Positions 1-10,034 are shown, counted from the first letter of the stretch. The stretch is 38,417 bases of DNA from Streptomyces adustus (GCF_009377175.1 NZ_VJZD01000071.1:1-38417), one strand, 5' to 3'. Program-made: numbers and translations. Notes: generated by a model from the sequence alone, not told the origin.

Positions 1-1148
1 CGGCCCGTCTCACCGGCAACCGCCTGCTGAGCCGCCCGGGTTCGGACAAGGAGGTGCGCCGCTTCACCTTCGACACCCGCGACAGCGAGACCCCGCTCGT
101 CTACGAGACGGGCGACGCCCTCGGCGTCCGCCCGCTCAACTCGCCTGCCCTGGTGCGGGAGTGGCTGACCGTCACCGGCCTGGAAGGCGCCGGGTCCGGC
201 CCGGACGACGCGCCCGGCGCACCCGCCGGGGACATCGGCGTGCACCTCGACGGCCTGGGCGAGACGCCCCTCGGCGAGGCCCTGCTGCGGCATCTGGACA
301 TCACCCGCATCACTCCGGACCTGCTCCGCTTCGTCGCCGAACGCGCCCGCGACCCACGGGAGTTGAAGCGGCTGCTGCGCCCGGACAACAAGGGCGAGCT
401 GGCGAAGTGGTCCTGGGGCAGGCAAGCCGTGGACGTGGTCGCCGAGTTCGGCGTCCGGGCCGGGGCGCAGGAGTGGGCCGGGGTCCTCGGCCGGCTGCAA
501 CCACGCCTGTACTCCATCTCCTCCAGTCCGCTCACCGACCCGCACCTGGTCTCCCTGACGGTTTCCGTCGTCCGGTACGAGAACCTGCACGGCCGCGCCC
601 GCCACGGCGTCTGCTCCCCGTTCCTCGCCGACGCCGGGCCCGGCACCCCGGTGCCGGTCCACGTCCAGCGCGCACCGCACTTCCGCCCGCCCGCCGATTC
701 CGGCACCCCCGCCGTGATGATCGGCCCCGGCACCGGTGTCGCGCCCTTCATCGGCTTCCTGGAGGAGCGCCGAGCGGTCGGTCACCGGGCCCCCAACTGG
801 CTCTTCTTCGGCGAGCAGCATCGCGCCACCGACTTCTACTACGAGGAGGAGCTGGCCGCCTTCCGGGCCGACGGCACCCTCACCCGCCTGGACACCGCCT
901 TCTCCCGCGACCAGCGGGCCAAGGTCTATGTGCAGGACCGGATGCGCGAGCACGGCCCCCAGCTGTGGTCCTGGCTCCAGGACGGCGCCCGCTTCTACGT
1001 CTGCGGCGACGCCTCGCGCATGGCGAAGGACGTCGACCAGGCCCTGCGGGACATCGCCGCCGTGCACGGCGGACTCGGCGAGGCCGAGGCGGCCGCCTAC
1101 GTCAAGCAACTCGCCGCCGACAAGCGCTACGTCCGAGACGTCTACTGA
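1..1148 (+). CDS. Diflavin reductase, sulfite reductase alpha-like (5' end outside window)
   Basis: This is the C-terminal part of an NADPH-dependent flavoprotein reductase; the frame is open from base 3 to a TGA at 1146-1148, so the N-terminus lies upstream of the window. It carries the FAD-binding motif RLYSISSSP near base 510, the NADPH-binding motif GPGTGVAPF near base 725, and a C-terminal YVCGDASRMAKDV block followed by a terminal aromatic (DVY). This order (FAD domain, NADPH domain, C-terminal aromatic) is that of the ferredoxin-NADP reductase half of cytochrome P450 reductase and sulfite reductase CysJ. In Streptomyces such proteins are often annotated as nitrate/sulfite reductase flavoprotein alpha subunits, sometimes fused to a molybdopterin oxidoreductase. 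What is fused upstream cannot be seen here. The physiological electron acceptor is not determined by the sequence. Confidence 0.88.
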   Translation, partial: ARLTGNRLLSRPGSDKEVRRFTFDTRDSETPLVYETGDALGVRPLNSPALVREWLTVTGLEGAGSGPDDAPGAPAGDIGVHLDGLGETPLGEALLRHLDITRITPDLLRFVAERARDPRELKRLLRPDNKGELAKWSWGRQAVDVVAEFGVRAGAQEWAGVLGRLQPRLYSISSSPLTDPHLVSLTVSVVRYENLHGRARHGVCSPFLADAGPGTPVPVHVQRAPHFRPPADSGTPAVMIGPGTGVAPFIGFLEERRAVGHRAPNWLFFGEQHRATDFYYEEELAAFRADGTLTRLDTAFSRDQRAKVYVQDRMREHGPQLWSWLQDGARFYVCGDASRMAKDVDQALRDIAAVHGGLGEAEAAAYVKQLAADKRYVRDVY

Positions 1149-1407
1149 CCGCCCGGTCCGCCCCGGCCCGCCGGCCTCACCCGGTTCGCCGCGCGCGCCC
1201 CCGTCCGGCCCCGGCCGCCCGCCGACCGGCTCGAACCGATTCGCTCACGCGGCGCGCCGCCGGACCGTGTGGCGGGAACGAGGCCGGGACGGAACAATCC
1301 GTGAGGCGCAGGGGCTGACCTCACCGCCCGCTCCGGCCGACGTGCCGTTCCGGCGACGGTACGACGGGCAGTACGAAAAGACCCAAGAGACCGAAAAGGA
1401 ATTCGTC

Positions 1408-2820
<1,413 letters not shown>

Positions 2821-2991
2821 GCCCCGACCCCACGGCCCACTTCGCGACCCGTTCCACGACCACCCCACGCCCCACTCCCCGGCCCGGCGGGCCCGTTCAC
2901 CCGGACGGCCCGCAGGGCTCGCCGCCGCCGCACGGGCGGGATCTCCTGGCATCCACCGGACTCGCAGCACCGATGGATGAGGGAGGCCGCC

Positions 2992-4413
2992 ATGCCGGAC
3001 AGCCCCACGCCCGGCCCGGACGCGTCCGACCGGGGTGGATCCGACCGGGACGGGTCCGGCCCGGACGTCTCCCATGCCGAACTGGCGAAGCTGCGCTCGC
3101 GGATCGCGGCGCTGGAGGCGGGGCGAACCGCCCCGCGCCCGGCGCACCACCGGACGCGCGCGTTCGTCGCCACCGTGCTCGTCGTCCTCGGCTGTCTGCT
3201 CGCCCCGCTCGGTGTGCTCGCCGCCTGGACCTCCAGCGTCGTCGGCGACACGGACCGCTATGTGCAGACGGTCGCGCCGCTCGCCTCCGACCCCGACGTC
3301 CAGAACGCCGTGGCCAACCGGGTCACCGACGCCGTGATGCAGCACCTCGACCTGGCCGCACTGCTGCAAGGGGCGGCTCCGGCCCAACGGCCCCTGCTGG
3401 AGAAGGCCCTGGGCAAACTGGGCAACTCCCTGGAGGGCGCGGTCAGCAGCTTCGTACACGACAAGGCGAAGGCGGTCGCCGCCTCCGACGTCTTCGCCCG
3501 GATCTGGACCGAGGCCAACCGCAAGGTCCACAGCAGTCTGGACAAGGCGCTGACGGGCAGCGGCGGCGGCGCGGTGAAGCTGGAGAACGACGCGGTCACC
3601 ATCGACCTCGCCCCGGTCGTGGACCAGGTCAAGACCCGCCTGGTCGACTCGGGCATGACGGTCGCGGGGAACATCCCCGAGATCCACACCAACATCACCG
3701 TCGTCCAGTCCAAGGACATCGGCAAGGTCAAGACGTACTTCCGGCTGCTCCAGATCGCCGGTGACTGGCTGCCCGTCCTCGCGGTGCTGCTGGCCGTGGC
3801 GGGCGTCCTGCTCGCCACCCACCGCCGCCGCACCCTGATCGTCGCGGCACTCTGCTTCGGGTTCGCCACGCTCCTGCTGGGCGTCGCGCTGAGCGTCTTC
3901 CGGGTCGTGTACCTGGACCGCCTGCCGAGCGGTGTCTCGCAGCCCGCCGCGGCGTCCGTGTACGACGTGCTCACCCGCTTCCTGCACACCTCGGTCCGCG
4001 CGGTGGTCGCCGTGTGCGTGGTGCTCGCCGTCGCCGCCTGGCTGACCGGACCCCAGCGTCACGCCGGTCTCGTACGGCAGCTGTGGCACTCCGGCATCGG
4101 CGCGGCCCGCACCACCGCCGACCGCGCGGGGATGCGTACGGGGCCGGTCGGGCCGTTCGTGCACCGCTTCCGCACCTGGATCACCTGGATCCTGGTCGCC
4201 GCGGCGGTCCTGGCGTACGTCCTGTGGTCGTATCCGACCGGCTGGGTCGTCATCGGCCTCGCCCTCGCCCTGCTCTTCGCGCTGTGCGTCGTCGACTTCC
4301 TCGACGAGACCGACGCGGGGCGGGCACCCGCCGACGGGGGACCGCCCGCCGGTGGGGGACCGCCGTTCGACGGGGGACCGCATCAGGGGGGACCCGAGAG
4401 GACGACCGCATGA
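2992..4413 (+). CDS. Six-helix integral membrane protein of unknown function
   Basis: A 473-residue membrane protein I do not recognise by function. Residues 1-50 are hydrophilic with a short coiled-coil-like stretch (AELAKLRSRIAALEAG). One membrane segment follows near residue 60, then a large external or lumenal domain of about 190 residues, then five hydrophobic segments between roughly residues 255 and 440. The C-terminal tail is made of repeated Gly-Gly-Pro-Pro units encoded by tandem GGGGGACCGC-like DNA at about 4336-4395. The ATG at 2992 is chosen over one at 2977 because GGGAGG at 2981-2986 sits five bases before it. The stop overlaps the next gene (ATGA at 4410-4413), so the two are translationally coupled. 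Overall form resembles actinobacterial membrane proteins with an extracytoplasmic loop domain. Confidence 0.8.
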   Translation: MPDSPTPGPDASDRGGSDRDGSGPDVSHAELAKLRSRIAALEAGRTAPRPAHHRTRAFVATVLVVLGCLLAPLGVLAAWTSSVVGDTDRYVQTVAPLASDPDVQNAVANRVTDAVMQHLDLAALLQGAAPAQRPLLEKALGKLGNSLEGAVSSFVHDKAKAVAASDVFARIWTEANRKVHSSLDKALTGSGGGAVKLENDAVTIDLAPVVDQVKTRLVDSGMTVAGNIPEIHTNITVVQSKDIGKVKTYFRLLQIAGDWLPVLAVLLAVAGVLLATHRRRTLIVAALCFGFATLLLGVALSVFRVVYLDRLPSGVSQPAAASVYDVLTRFLHTSVRAVVAVCVVLAVAAWLTGPQRHAGLVRQLWHSGIGAARTTADRAGMRTGPVGPFVHRFRTWITWILVAAAVLAYVLWSYPTGWVVIGLALALLFALCVVDFLDETDAGRAPADGGPPAGGGPPFDGGPHQGGPERTTA

Positions 4414-4931
4414 GCCAGGACGCAGCCCACCCCACCGGCGACCCGGGCGGCGATCCGGGCGCAGGCCCGGCCCGCGGCCCCGGCGGCGCCCGGCCCGACG
4501 ACATCGGCACCGCCTGGAACCGCCCGCCGGGCGGCACCGCCGAGGCGCGGGAGCGGGACAGCTGGGTCAGCGGCGGCGTCACTTTCGCCGGCGTCCTGAT
4601 GCTGTGCAGCGGTGTGCTGTCCGCCCTCCAGGGCATCTCGGCGATCGCCCGGGACGACGTCTTCGTCCGTACCGGCGCCTACGCCTACGCGCTGGACCTC
4701 ACCGGCTGGGGCTGGATCCACCTGATCATCGGAGTGCTGCTGGCCGTCACCGGCGGGGGCCTGCTCAAGGGGATGGCCTGGGCCAGGATCGCGGGCATCT
4801 GCTTCGCCGCGCTCAGTCTCGTCGCCCAGTTCCTGTTCCTGCCGTACGCGGTGTTCTGGCCCATCACCATGATCGCGATCGACCTGTTCGTGATCTGGGC
4901 GCTGCTCTCCCGCCAGGAGGGTGCGGGCTGA
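4410..4931 (+). CDS. Four-helix membrane protein, DUF7144-like
   Basis: A 173-residue protein whose first ~50 residues are a Gly/Pro/Asp-rich cytoplasmic tail, followed by four membrane helices beginning around WVSGGVTFAGVLMLCSG. The spacing of the helices, the conserved LTGWGWIHLIIG element between helices one and two, and the PYAVFWPITMIAIDLFVIWAL ending fit the DUF7144/SPW-like small membrane family common in actinobacteria. The function of that family is unknown to me. The start codon overlaps the stop of the preceding membrane protein (ATGA), which implies coupled translation and possibly a shared membrane complex. Confidence 0.8.
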   Translation: MSQDAAHPTGDPGGDPGAGPARGPGGARPDDIGTAWNRPPGGTAEARERDSWVSGGVTFAGVLMLCSGVLSALQGISAIARDDVFVRTGAYAYALDLTGWGWIHLIIGVLLAVTGGGLLKGMAWARIAGICFAALSLVAQFLFLPYAVFWPITMIAIDLFVIWALLSRQEGAG

Positions 4932-5055
4932 CCGCACCGCACCTCCCGGGCCGCCCGGCGATCCGCGGACGTCCTGCACAGCCGACGCTGATGTCGGATT
5001 CCCGCCAGCCCCGACCCGTTCCGTGCCGGATGCTGGACACATGCCGAACAACGGG

Positions 5056-6525
5056 ATGCACACCGACCGGGCACGCTGTGTACGCGCCGTCCAGTCCAAG
5101 GACGCGCGCTTCGACGGCTGGTTCTTCACCGCCGTCGTCACCACCCGCATCTACTGCCGGCCCAGCTGCCCGGCCGTGCCGCCCAAGCCCGAGAACATGA
5201 CCTTCTATCCGAGCGCGGCCGCCTGCCAGCAGGCCGGCTTCCGGGCCTGCAAGCGCTGCCGCCCCGACACCAGCCCCGGGTCCCCGCAGTGGAACCAGCG
5301 CGCCGACCTGGTCGCCCGCGCCATGCGGCTCATCGCCGACGGCGTCGTGGACCGCGAGGGCGTACCGGGCCTGGCCGCAAGGCTCGGCTACAGCTCCCGC
5401 CAGGTCGAACGCCAACTGCTCGCCGAACTGGGCGCAGGACCGCTCGCCCTCGCCCGCGCGCAGCGCGCCCAGACCGCCCGGCTGCTGATCGAGACGACCG
5501 CGCTGCCCATGGCTGAGATCGCCTTCGCCGCGGGCTTCTCGTCCATCCGCACCTTCAACGACACCGTCCGCGAGGTCTTCGCGCTCGCCCCGAGCGAACT
5601 GCGTGCCCGCCGCCCGAGGACGCCGGCCGCCCTGACCCCCGGTGTCCTCACCCTGCGCCTGCCGTTCCGCGCCCCGCTCAACCCCGACAACCTCTTCGGC
5701 CACCTGGCGGCGACGGCCGTACCGGGGGTGGAGGAGTGGCGGGACGGCGCCTACCGGCGCACACTGCGGCTGCCGTACGGGCACGGCATCGTGGGGCTGA
5801 CCCCGCGGCCCGACCACATCGCCTGCCGCCTCACCCTCAGCGATCTGCGCGACCTGCCGGTGGCCATCAGCCGCTGCCGCCGCATGCTCGACCTGGACGC
5901 CGACCCGGTCGCGGTCGACGACCATCTGCGCACCGACCCGGTCCTCGCGCCCCTCGTGGACAAGGCCCCGGGGCGGCGGGTCCCCCGTACCGTCGACGAG
6001 GCGGAGTTCGCCGTACGGGCCGTGCTCGGCCAGCAGGTCTCCACGGCCGCCGCCCGCACCCACGCGGCCCGGCTGGTCCTCGCGCACGGCGAACCGGTCG
6101 AGGACCCCGAAGGCGGCCTCACCCATCTGTTCCCGTCACCCGAGGCGCTGGCCGGCCTCGACCCCGAGACGCTGGCGATGCCCCGCACCCGCCGTACGAC
6201 CTTCACCACCCTCGTCACCGCACTCGCCGAGGAGTCGATCCACCTGGGCATGGAGAGCGACTGGCAGGAGACCCGGGAACGCCTGCTGGCCCTGCCCGGC
6301 TTCGGCCCCTGGACGGTCGACGTCATCGCCATGCGCGCCCTGGGCGACCCCGACGCCTTCCTCCCCACCGACCTCGGAATCCGCCGCGCCGCAAAGGAGT
6401 TGGGCCTGCCCTCGACCTCCGCGGCACTGACCGCCCGCGCGGCGGCCTGGCGCCCCTGGCGGGCCTACGCGGTCCAGTACCTCTGGGCGACGGACAGCCA
6501 CCCGATCAACTTCCTGCCCGTTTAA
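5056..6525 (+). CDS. alkA: Ada N-domain / AraC HTH / AlkA DNA-3-methyladenine glycosylase fusion
   Basis: A 489-residue sensor-repair fusion. Residues 1-72 form the Ada zinc domain with Cys34, Cys38, Cys65 and Cys68, spaced exactly as Cys38/42/69/72 of E. coli Ada; the first is the likely acceptor of methyl groups from phosphotriesters. An AraC-type helix-turn-helix follows (about 85-185). The rest is an AlkA glycosylase with an N-terminal AlkA domain and a helix-hairpin-helix GPD core (LPGFGPWTVDVIAMR, then PTDLGI carrying the catalytic Asp). The family removes N3-methyladenine and related lesions, and the Ada part can activate transcription after methylation. An in-frame ATG at 5041 would add five residues; ribosome sites are weak for both. 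ogt lies 11 bp downstream, so the two form an adaptive-response operon. Confidence 0.92.
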   Translation: MHTDRARCVRAVQSKDARFDGWFFTAVVTTRIYCRPSCPAVPPKPENMTFYPSAAACQQAGFRACKRCRPDTSPGSPQWNQRADLVARAMRLIADGVVDREGVPGLAARLGYSSRQVERQLLAELGAGPLALARAQRAQTARLLIETTALPMAEIAFAAGFSSIRTFNDTVREVFALAPSELRARRPRTPAALTPGVLTLRLPFRAPLNPDNLFGHLAATAVPGVEEWRDGAYRRTLRLPYGHGIVGLTPRPDHIACRLTLSDLRDLPVAISRCRRMLDLDADPVAVDDHLRTDPVLAPLVDKAPGRRVPRTVDEAEFAVRAVLGQQVSTAAARTHAARLVLAHGEPVEDPEGGLTHLFPSPEALAGLDPETLAMPRTRRTTFTTLVTALAEESIHLGMESDWQETRERLLALPGFGPWTVDVIAMRALGDPDAFLPTDLGIRRAAKELGLPSTSAALTARAAAWRPWRAYAVQYLWATDSHPINFLPV

Positions 6526-6536
6526 GGACATCCACC

Positions 6537-7028
6537 ATGAACCCCGTCCGGCACCACACCGTCATCGACAGCCCGTACGGCCCCCTCACGCTCGTCGCCG
6601 ACGACGGCGTGCTGAGCGGCCTCTACATGACCGAGCAGCGCCACCGCCCGCCCGAGGAGTCCTTCGGCACCCACGACGCCACCGCCTTCGGCGAAGCCGA
6701 GGAACAGCTGGAGGCCTACTTCTCCGGCGAGTTGAAGCAGTTCACCCTCGAACTGCGCCTGTCCGGCACGCCGTTCCAGCAGACCGTCTGGGACCAGCTG
6801 CGCGCCATCCCGTACGGCGAGACCCGCACCTACGGCGAACTGGCCGACGCCCTCGGCAACCCCAAGGCCTCCCGCGCGGTGGGCCTGGCCAACGGCAAGA
6901 ACCCCGTCGGCATCATCGTCCCCTGCCACCGTGTCATCGGCGCGAGCGGCAGCCTCACCGGCTACGGCGGCGGCCTGGACCGCAAACAGCGCCTGCTGGA
7001 CTTCGAACGCGGAACAGCCCTGTTCTAG
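6537..7028 (+). CDS. ogt: Methylated-DNA--protein-cysteine S-methyltransferase
   Basis: A 163-residue suicide repair protein that transfers the methyl group from O6-methylguanine or O4-methylthymine in DNA to its own cysteine. The active-site IVPCHRVIG motif is intact with Cys130, preceded by the helix-turn-helix recognition region (PYGETRTYGELADALGNPKASRAVG) that contains the arginine finger. The ATG at 6537 follows AAGGA at 6524-6528, and the stop of the AlkA fusion lies just upstream, so co-transcription is very likely. The last four bases overlap the convergent sirtuin gene. Length and motif order are those of free-standing Ogt, lacking the Ada N-domain because that domain sits on the upstream gene. 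Confidence 0.96.
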   Translation: MNPVRHHTVIDSPYGPLTLVADDGVLSGLYMTEQRHRPPEESFGTHDATAFGEAEEQLEAYFSGELKQFTLELRLSGTPFQQTVWDQLRAIPYGETRTYGELADALGNPKASRAVGLANGKNPVGIIVPCHRVIGASGSLTGYGGGLDRKQRLLDFERGTALF

Positions 7029-7765
7029 GCCTGGTTGTCCGCGCCGGCCAGCCCGCGCAACAGCGCGGGCAGCGCCGTCCCGATCGGCTCCCGTACGACC
7101 TCGTCGGCGATCTCGTCGTACGGCGTCGGCTCGGCGTTGACGATGATCAGCCGTGCCCCGTGCTCCGCGGCGACCCCCGCGAGCCCGGCGGCGGGCTGGA
7201 CCTGGAGGCTGGTGCCCACGGCGATGAACACCTGGCAGGCCTTGGTGATGGCGAGCGCGTCACCGAGCACGACCGGGTCGAGGCGCTCGCCGAACATCAC
7301 GGTTGCCGACTTGAGGATCCCGCCGCACTCCAGGCACGGCGGGTCGTCCTCGCCCGCCTCGACCCGTGCCAGGGTGTCCTCCATGGGCCCGCGCGCATGA
7401 CACTTCGTGCACACGAACTTCCGTGCGGTGCCGTGCAGTTCGACGACCTTGCGGGCGGGCAGCCCGGCGAGCTGATGCAGCCCGTCCACGTTCTGCGTGA
7501 TCACCCGCACCGGCACCCCGGCCCGCTCCAGCTCGGCGACGGCGAGGTGGGCCGCGTTCGGCTCGGCCGTCAGCGCCCGGTTCCCACGCCGCATCTGCCA
7601 CGACCGCCGCCGGATCTCCGGATCACCCATGTAGTACTCGTAGGTCACCAGCTTCTCGGCCTCGGGGTCCCGCCGCCACAGTCCGTTGGGACCGCGATAG
7701 TCGGGGATCCCGGAATCCGTGGAGACACCGGCCCCGCTGAGAAGGGCGACGAGGGGCTTGTTCAT
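7025..7765 (-). CDS. Sir2-family NAD-dependent protein deacylase (sirtuin)
   Basis: A 246-residue sirtuin that removes acyl groups from lysine side chains using NAD+. The NAD-binding GAGVSTDSGIPDYRG is at residues 11-25, the QNVDGLH motif at 91-97, the catalytic His at 111 (ELHG), and the zinc site is made by Cys119, Cys122, Cys144 and Cys147. All family-defining residues are present. It is transcribed towards ogt, overlapping it by four bases at CTAG, and its 5' side faces the phosphotransferase-like gene across a 128-bp divergent spacer. CobB-type sirtuins commonly deacetylate acyl-CoA synthetases, but nothing here identifies the substrate. Confidence 0.93.
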   Translation of the reverse strand: MNKPLVALLSGAGVSTDSGIPDYRGPNGLWRRDPEAEKLVTYEYYMGDPEIRRRSWQMRRGNRALTAEPNAAHLAVAELERAGVPVRVITQNVDGLHQLAGLPARKVVELHGTARKFVCTKCHARGPMEDTLARVEAGEDDPPCLECGGILKSATVMFGERLDPVVLGDALAITKACQVFIAVGTSLQVQPAAGLAGVAAEHGARLIIVNAEPTPYDEIADEVVREPIGTALPALLRGLAGADNQA

Positions 7766-7893
7766 GGGCCCGAGGGTAGGACGCTTCCCACCTCGGGGCG
7801 AATGGATATCCGAGCGGCCCGCGCCGTCCGGCGACCGCGCGGCCAGCCGTTGACCACCGCCGGTCTCAGGCGATCGATCGATAGGGTCCGCAC

Positions 7894-8793
7894 ATGACCA
7901 GTCGCAGCCGCGACCGCGTCGCCGATGTCCGCAACGTCGTGGTCACGCACCTGCGCGACTACCGGATCGAGTCCGTCGTGCCGCTCGGTGAGGGCCTGGA
8001 CAACCTGGCGTACGAGATCAACGGCGAGCTGATCGTGCGCTTCAGCAAGGAGCCCGACCCGGCGAGGCGGACCGCCCTGGTGGGCCGCGAGGCCCGCGTC
8101 CTCGCCGCCGTCGCCGACATCTCACCGCTGCCCGTCCCCGAACCGACGTTCACGGACGCGGAACAGGGATGCATGGCCTACCGCAAGCTCCCCGGTGCGC
8201 CCCTGTTGGACCTGCCGCGGCACCGGCGAGCGGTCCACGCCACGTCGATCGCCGCCACGCTCGGCGAGCTGCTCACCGCGCTGCATGCCGTTCCGGTCGA
8301 TCGGCTCGCCGACCTGGTGGACACGGACCACCAGCCGCCGGCCGAGTGGCGGGACGAGGCCGTGGAGCACTACACGGCGGTGGCCGGGCGGGTACCGGCG
8401 GCGCACCGCAGACGCGTCGAGGCGTTCTTGGACGCCGCACCACCGAGCGACGGATGCACCTCGACGTTCTCCCACAACGATCTGGGGATCGAACACGTTC
8501 TCGTCGACCCGGTCACCTGGACGGTGACCGGCGTCATCGACTGGAGCGATGCAGCCGTCGTCGATCCGGCCCACGACTTCGGGCTGCTCTACCGCGACCT
8601 CGGCCCAGCCGCCGCCCGCGCCGCCATCAACAGCTATCGAACCGAATCCGACGACCTCGCGGCGCTCGGCGAGCGCGCCGTGTTCTACGCCAGGTGCAGC
8701 GTCTTCGAGGACCTCGCCCACGGCATCGAGACGGAACAGGACAAGTACGTCGACAAGAGCCTCGCCGCGATGGAATGGCTGTTCCCGCCATGA
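7894..8793 (+). CDS. Aminoglycoside phosphotransferase-family (APH-fold) protein
   Basis: A 299-residue protein kinase-like-fold phosphotransferase. It has a glycine-rich N-lobe loop (PLGEGLDNLAYEINGELIVRF with the nucleotide-binding lysine region around FSKEPD), the catalytic FSHNDLGIEHVLVD loop with the Brenner HxD-like motif, and the magnesium-binding VIDWSDAAVVDPAHDF motif. This pattern defines the APH family, which phosphorylates small hydroxylated substrates; the substrate cannot be deduced and antibiotic resistance should not be assumed. The ATG at 7894 is preceded by AGGG at 7883-7886. TAGGGT at 7882-7887 could also act as a -10 element for a leaderless transcript. Confidence 0.88.
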   Translation: MTSRSRDRVADVRNVVVTHLRDYRIESVVPLGEGLDNLAYEINGELIVRFSKEPDPARRTALVGREARVLAAVADISPLPVPEPTFTDAEQGCMAYRKLPGAPLLDLPRHRRAVHATSIAATLGELLTALHAVPVDRLADLVDTDHQPPAEWRDEAVEHYTAVAGRVPAAHRRRVEAFLDAAPPSDGCTSTFSHNDLGIEHVLVDPVTWTVTGVIDWSDAAVVDPAHDFGLLYRDLGPAAARAAINSYRTESDDLAALGERAVFYARCSVFEDLAHGIETEQDKYVDKSLAAMEWLFPP

Positions 8794-8880
8794 CCGCCGC
8801 ACGGTCTGCCCCGACTCCATCGGATTCGACCGGCCGCCGGAAAGCCCGCGACGATCGCGGTGATCATCTTGAGCAGAATG

Positions 8881-8972
8881 GTCGGCCGGTGCGGGGTGCG
8901 GGGTGCGGTAGCGGACCAGGGCGTGAATCCCGTGGGCGAGCGGGGTCACGCCGCGGATTACGAGATCGCGCC
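8881..8972 (-). pseudogene. Remnant of a second DUF4291 gene (3' end only)
   Basis: On the minus strand this stretch encodes the residues LVIRGVTPLAHGIHALV. They align closely with the C-terminal IVSIGDVTPLAHEIHGLV of the intact DUF4291 protein encoded at 9441-10034, and the DNA is also clearly similar (GTGACCCCGCTCGCCCACG is identical in both, plus strand 9906-9924). No start, no N-terminal domain and no proper stop belong to it. I read it as the relic of a duplicated or formerly neighbouring DUF4291 gene. It sits in a 199-bp gap that otherwise shows no gene. Confidence 0.5.
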
Positions 8973-8992
8973 CGGCGGCTGGAATCTCGGGC

Positions 8993-9295
8993 TCATGAGT
9001 CGAACCAGCGGTACCAGATGGGCGCGTCCGTCCACGCCTGCCCGCTCCGGTGGGCGGCGCGGCGGTGTTCGGGGGACGTCGGCGGTTCCTCGCGGGCGAG
9101 CCAGTCGAGGTACCACTCGGCGAAACTCGCGGGTCGGCGGGCATCGTTCAACAGGGGGTTCAGACGATCGCAGGTCGCGCGTCCGTCGAACCACATGGTC
9201 CCTCGCATGGGCCCGCTCATCACCAGGAGCGTGTAGAAGCCGCAGCCGTCGTCGTGGAGAAAGGCGGCCCCGCAGACCCGAGCGTCTTCGGCCAC
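8993..9295 (-). pseudogene. Truncated SMI1/KNR4-like protein (C-terminal part)
   Basis: The minus frame ending at 8993 contains AAFLHDDGCGFYTLLVMSGP, a DGRATCD motif and the ending SFAEWYLDWLAREE. This matches the C-terminal part of actinobacterial SMI1/KNR4-family proteins, often immunity or regulatory proteins. The usual N-terminal two thirds are absent: upstream of about base 9295 the frame turns into low-complexity Arg/Ser-rich sequence and then runs under the start of the oppositely oriented DUF4291 gene. A GTG at 9295 with GGAGG upstream could start a 100-residue product, so a short expressed protein is possible. A decayed gene is the simpler reading. Confidence 0.5.
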
Positions 9296-9440
9296 GCTGC
9301 CTCGCCTCCGTTCCGACTCCGGACGCCACTTGGCCCGCACGGGCGACCGCCTGCTGCCTGGGTCCGGCGTGCGCCGTCGGATCGAGCGGCCGGTCGAAAT
9401 TCGGTGGTCGCCCGGGCCGACCCGGCCCACGCTGTACGCC

Positions 9441-10034
9441 ATGGAAGAACCGCACCGTGAGATCCGCGCGCTCCACACGGCGTCCACGATCACCGTCTAC
9501 CAGGCGTACCGCCCTGAGATCGGACTGCCCGCCATCCGAGACGGCCGCTTTCCGGCCGCGTGGAAGCCTGGCCGCATGACGTGGATCAAGCCCAGTTTCA
9601 TGTGGATGATGTACCGCTCCGGCTGGGGCACGAAGGAGGGCCAGGAGACCGTCCTCGCCGTCGAGATCACTCGCGACGGCTTCGACTGGGCGCTGCGTCA
9701 TGCCTGCCTGTCGAGTTACGTCCGCGGACTGCATCCCGATCGGGGCACCTGGCAGCGTGACCTCAAGCGCGCACCGGCCCGTGTGCAGTGGGATCCCGAA
9801 CGCGACCTGCACCTACGCCCCCTGCCCTACCGCTCGCTGCAACTGGGGCTCTCCGGCGAGGCATCGTCGCGTTACGCGGACGAGTGGATCGTGTCCATCG
9901 GCGACGTGACCCCGCTCGCCCACGAGATCCACGGACTCGTCAAGGACGGCCGACCGGACGCAGCCACCCGACTGCTCCCACAGGAACAGGGATACCCCGC
10001 CGGTGCAGAACTCCTGGCCCACCTGAGCCCCTGA
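9441..10034 (+). CDS. DUF4291 family protein
   Basis: A 197-residue protein with the strong DUF4291 signatures: EIRALHTASTITVYQAYRPEI near the N-terminus, MTWIKPSFMWMMYRSGW in the middle, and VQWDPERDLHL with the closing DVTPLAHEIHGLV. The length matches the family. The role of DUF4291 is not established; it occurs in bacteria and fungi. The ATG at 9441 has no obvious Shine-Dalgarno sequence. A partial second copy of the C-terminal region lies on the opposite strand about 0.9 kb upstream. Confidence 0.85.
   Translation: MEEPHREIRALHTASTITVYQAYRPEIGLPAIRDGRFPAAWKPGRMTWIKPSFMWMMYRSGWGTKEGQETVLAVEITRDGFDWALRHACLSSYVRGLHPDRGTWQRDLKRAPARVQWDPERDLHLRPLPYRSLQLGLSGEASSRYADEWIVSIGDVTPLAHEIHGLVKDGRPDAATRLLPQEQGYPAGAELLAHLSP

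Noticed and set aside
161..1318. Long plus-strand frame inside the diflavin reductase
   Set aside because: It is an Arg/Pro-rich shadow of the real frame, has no family motif and crosses the true stop codon.
7871..7882. CGATCGATCGAT repeat before the phosphotransferase-like gene
   Set aside because: Short simple repeat with no partner site; not enough to call an operator.
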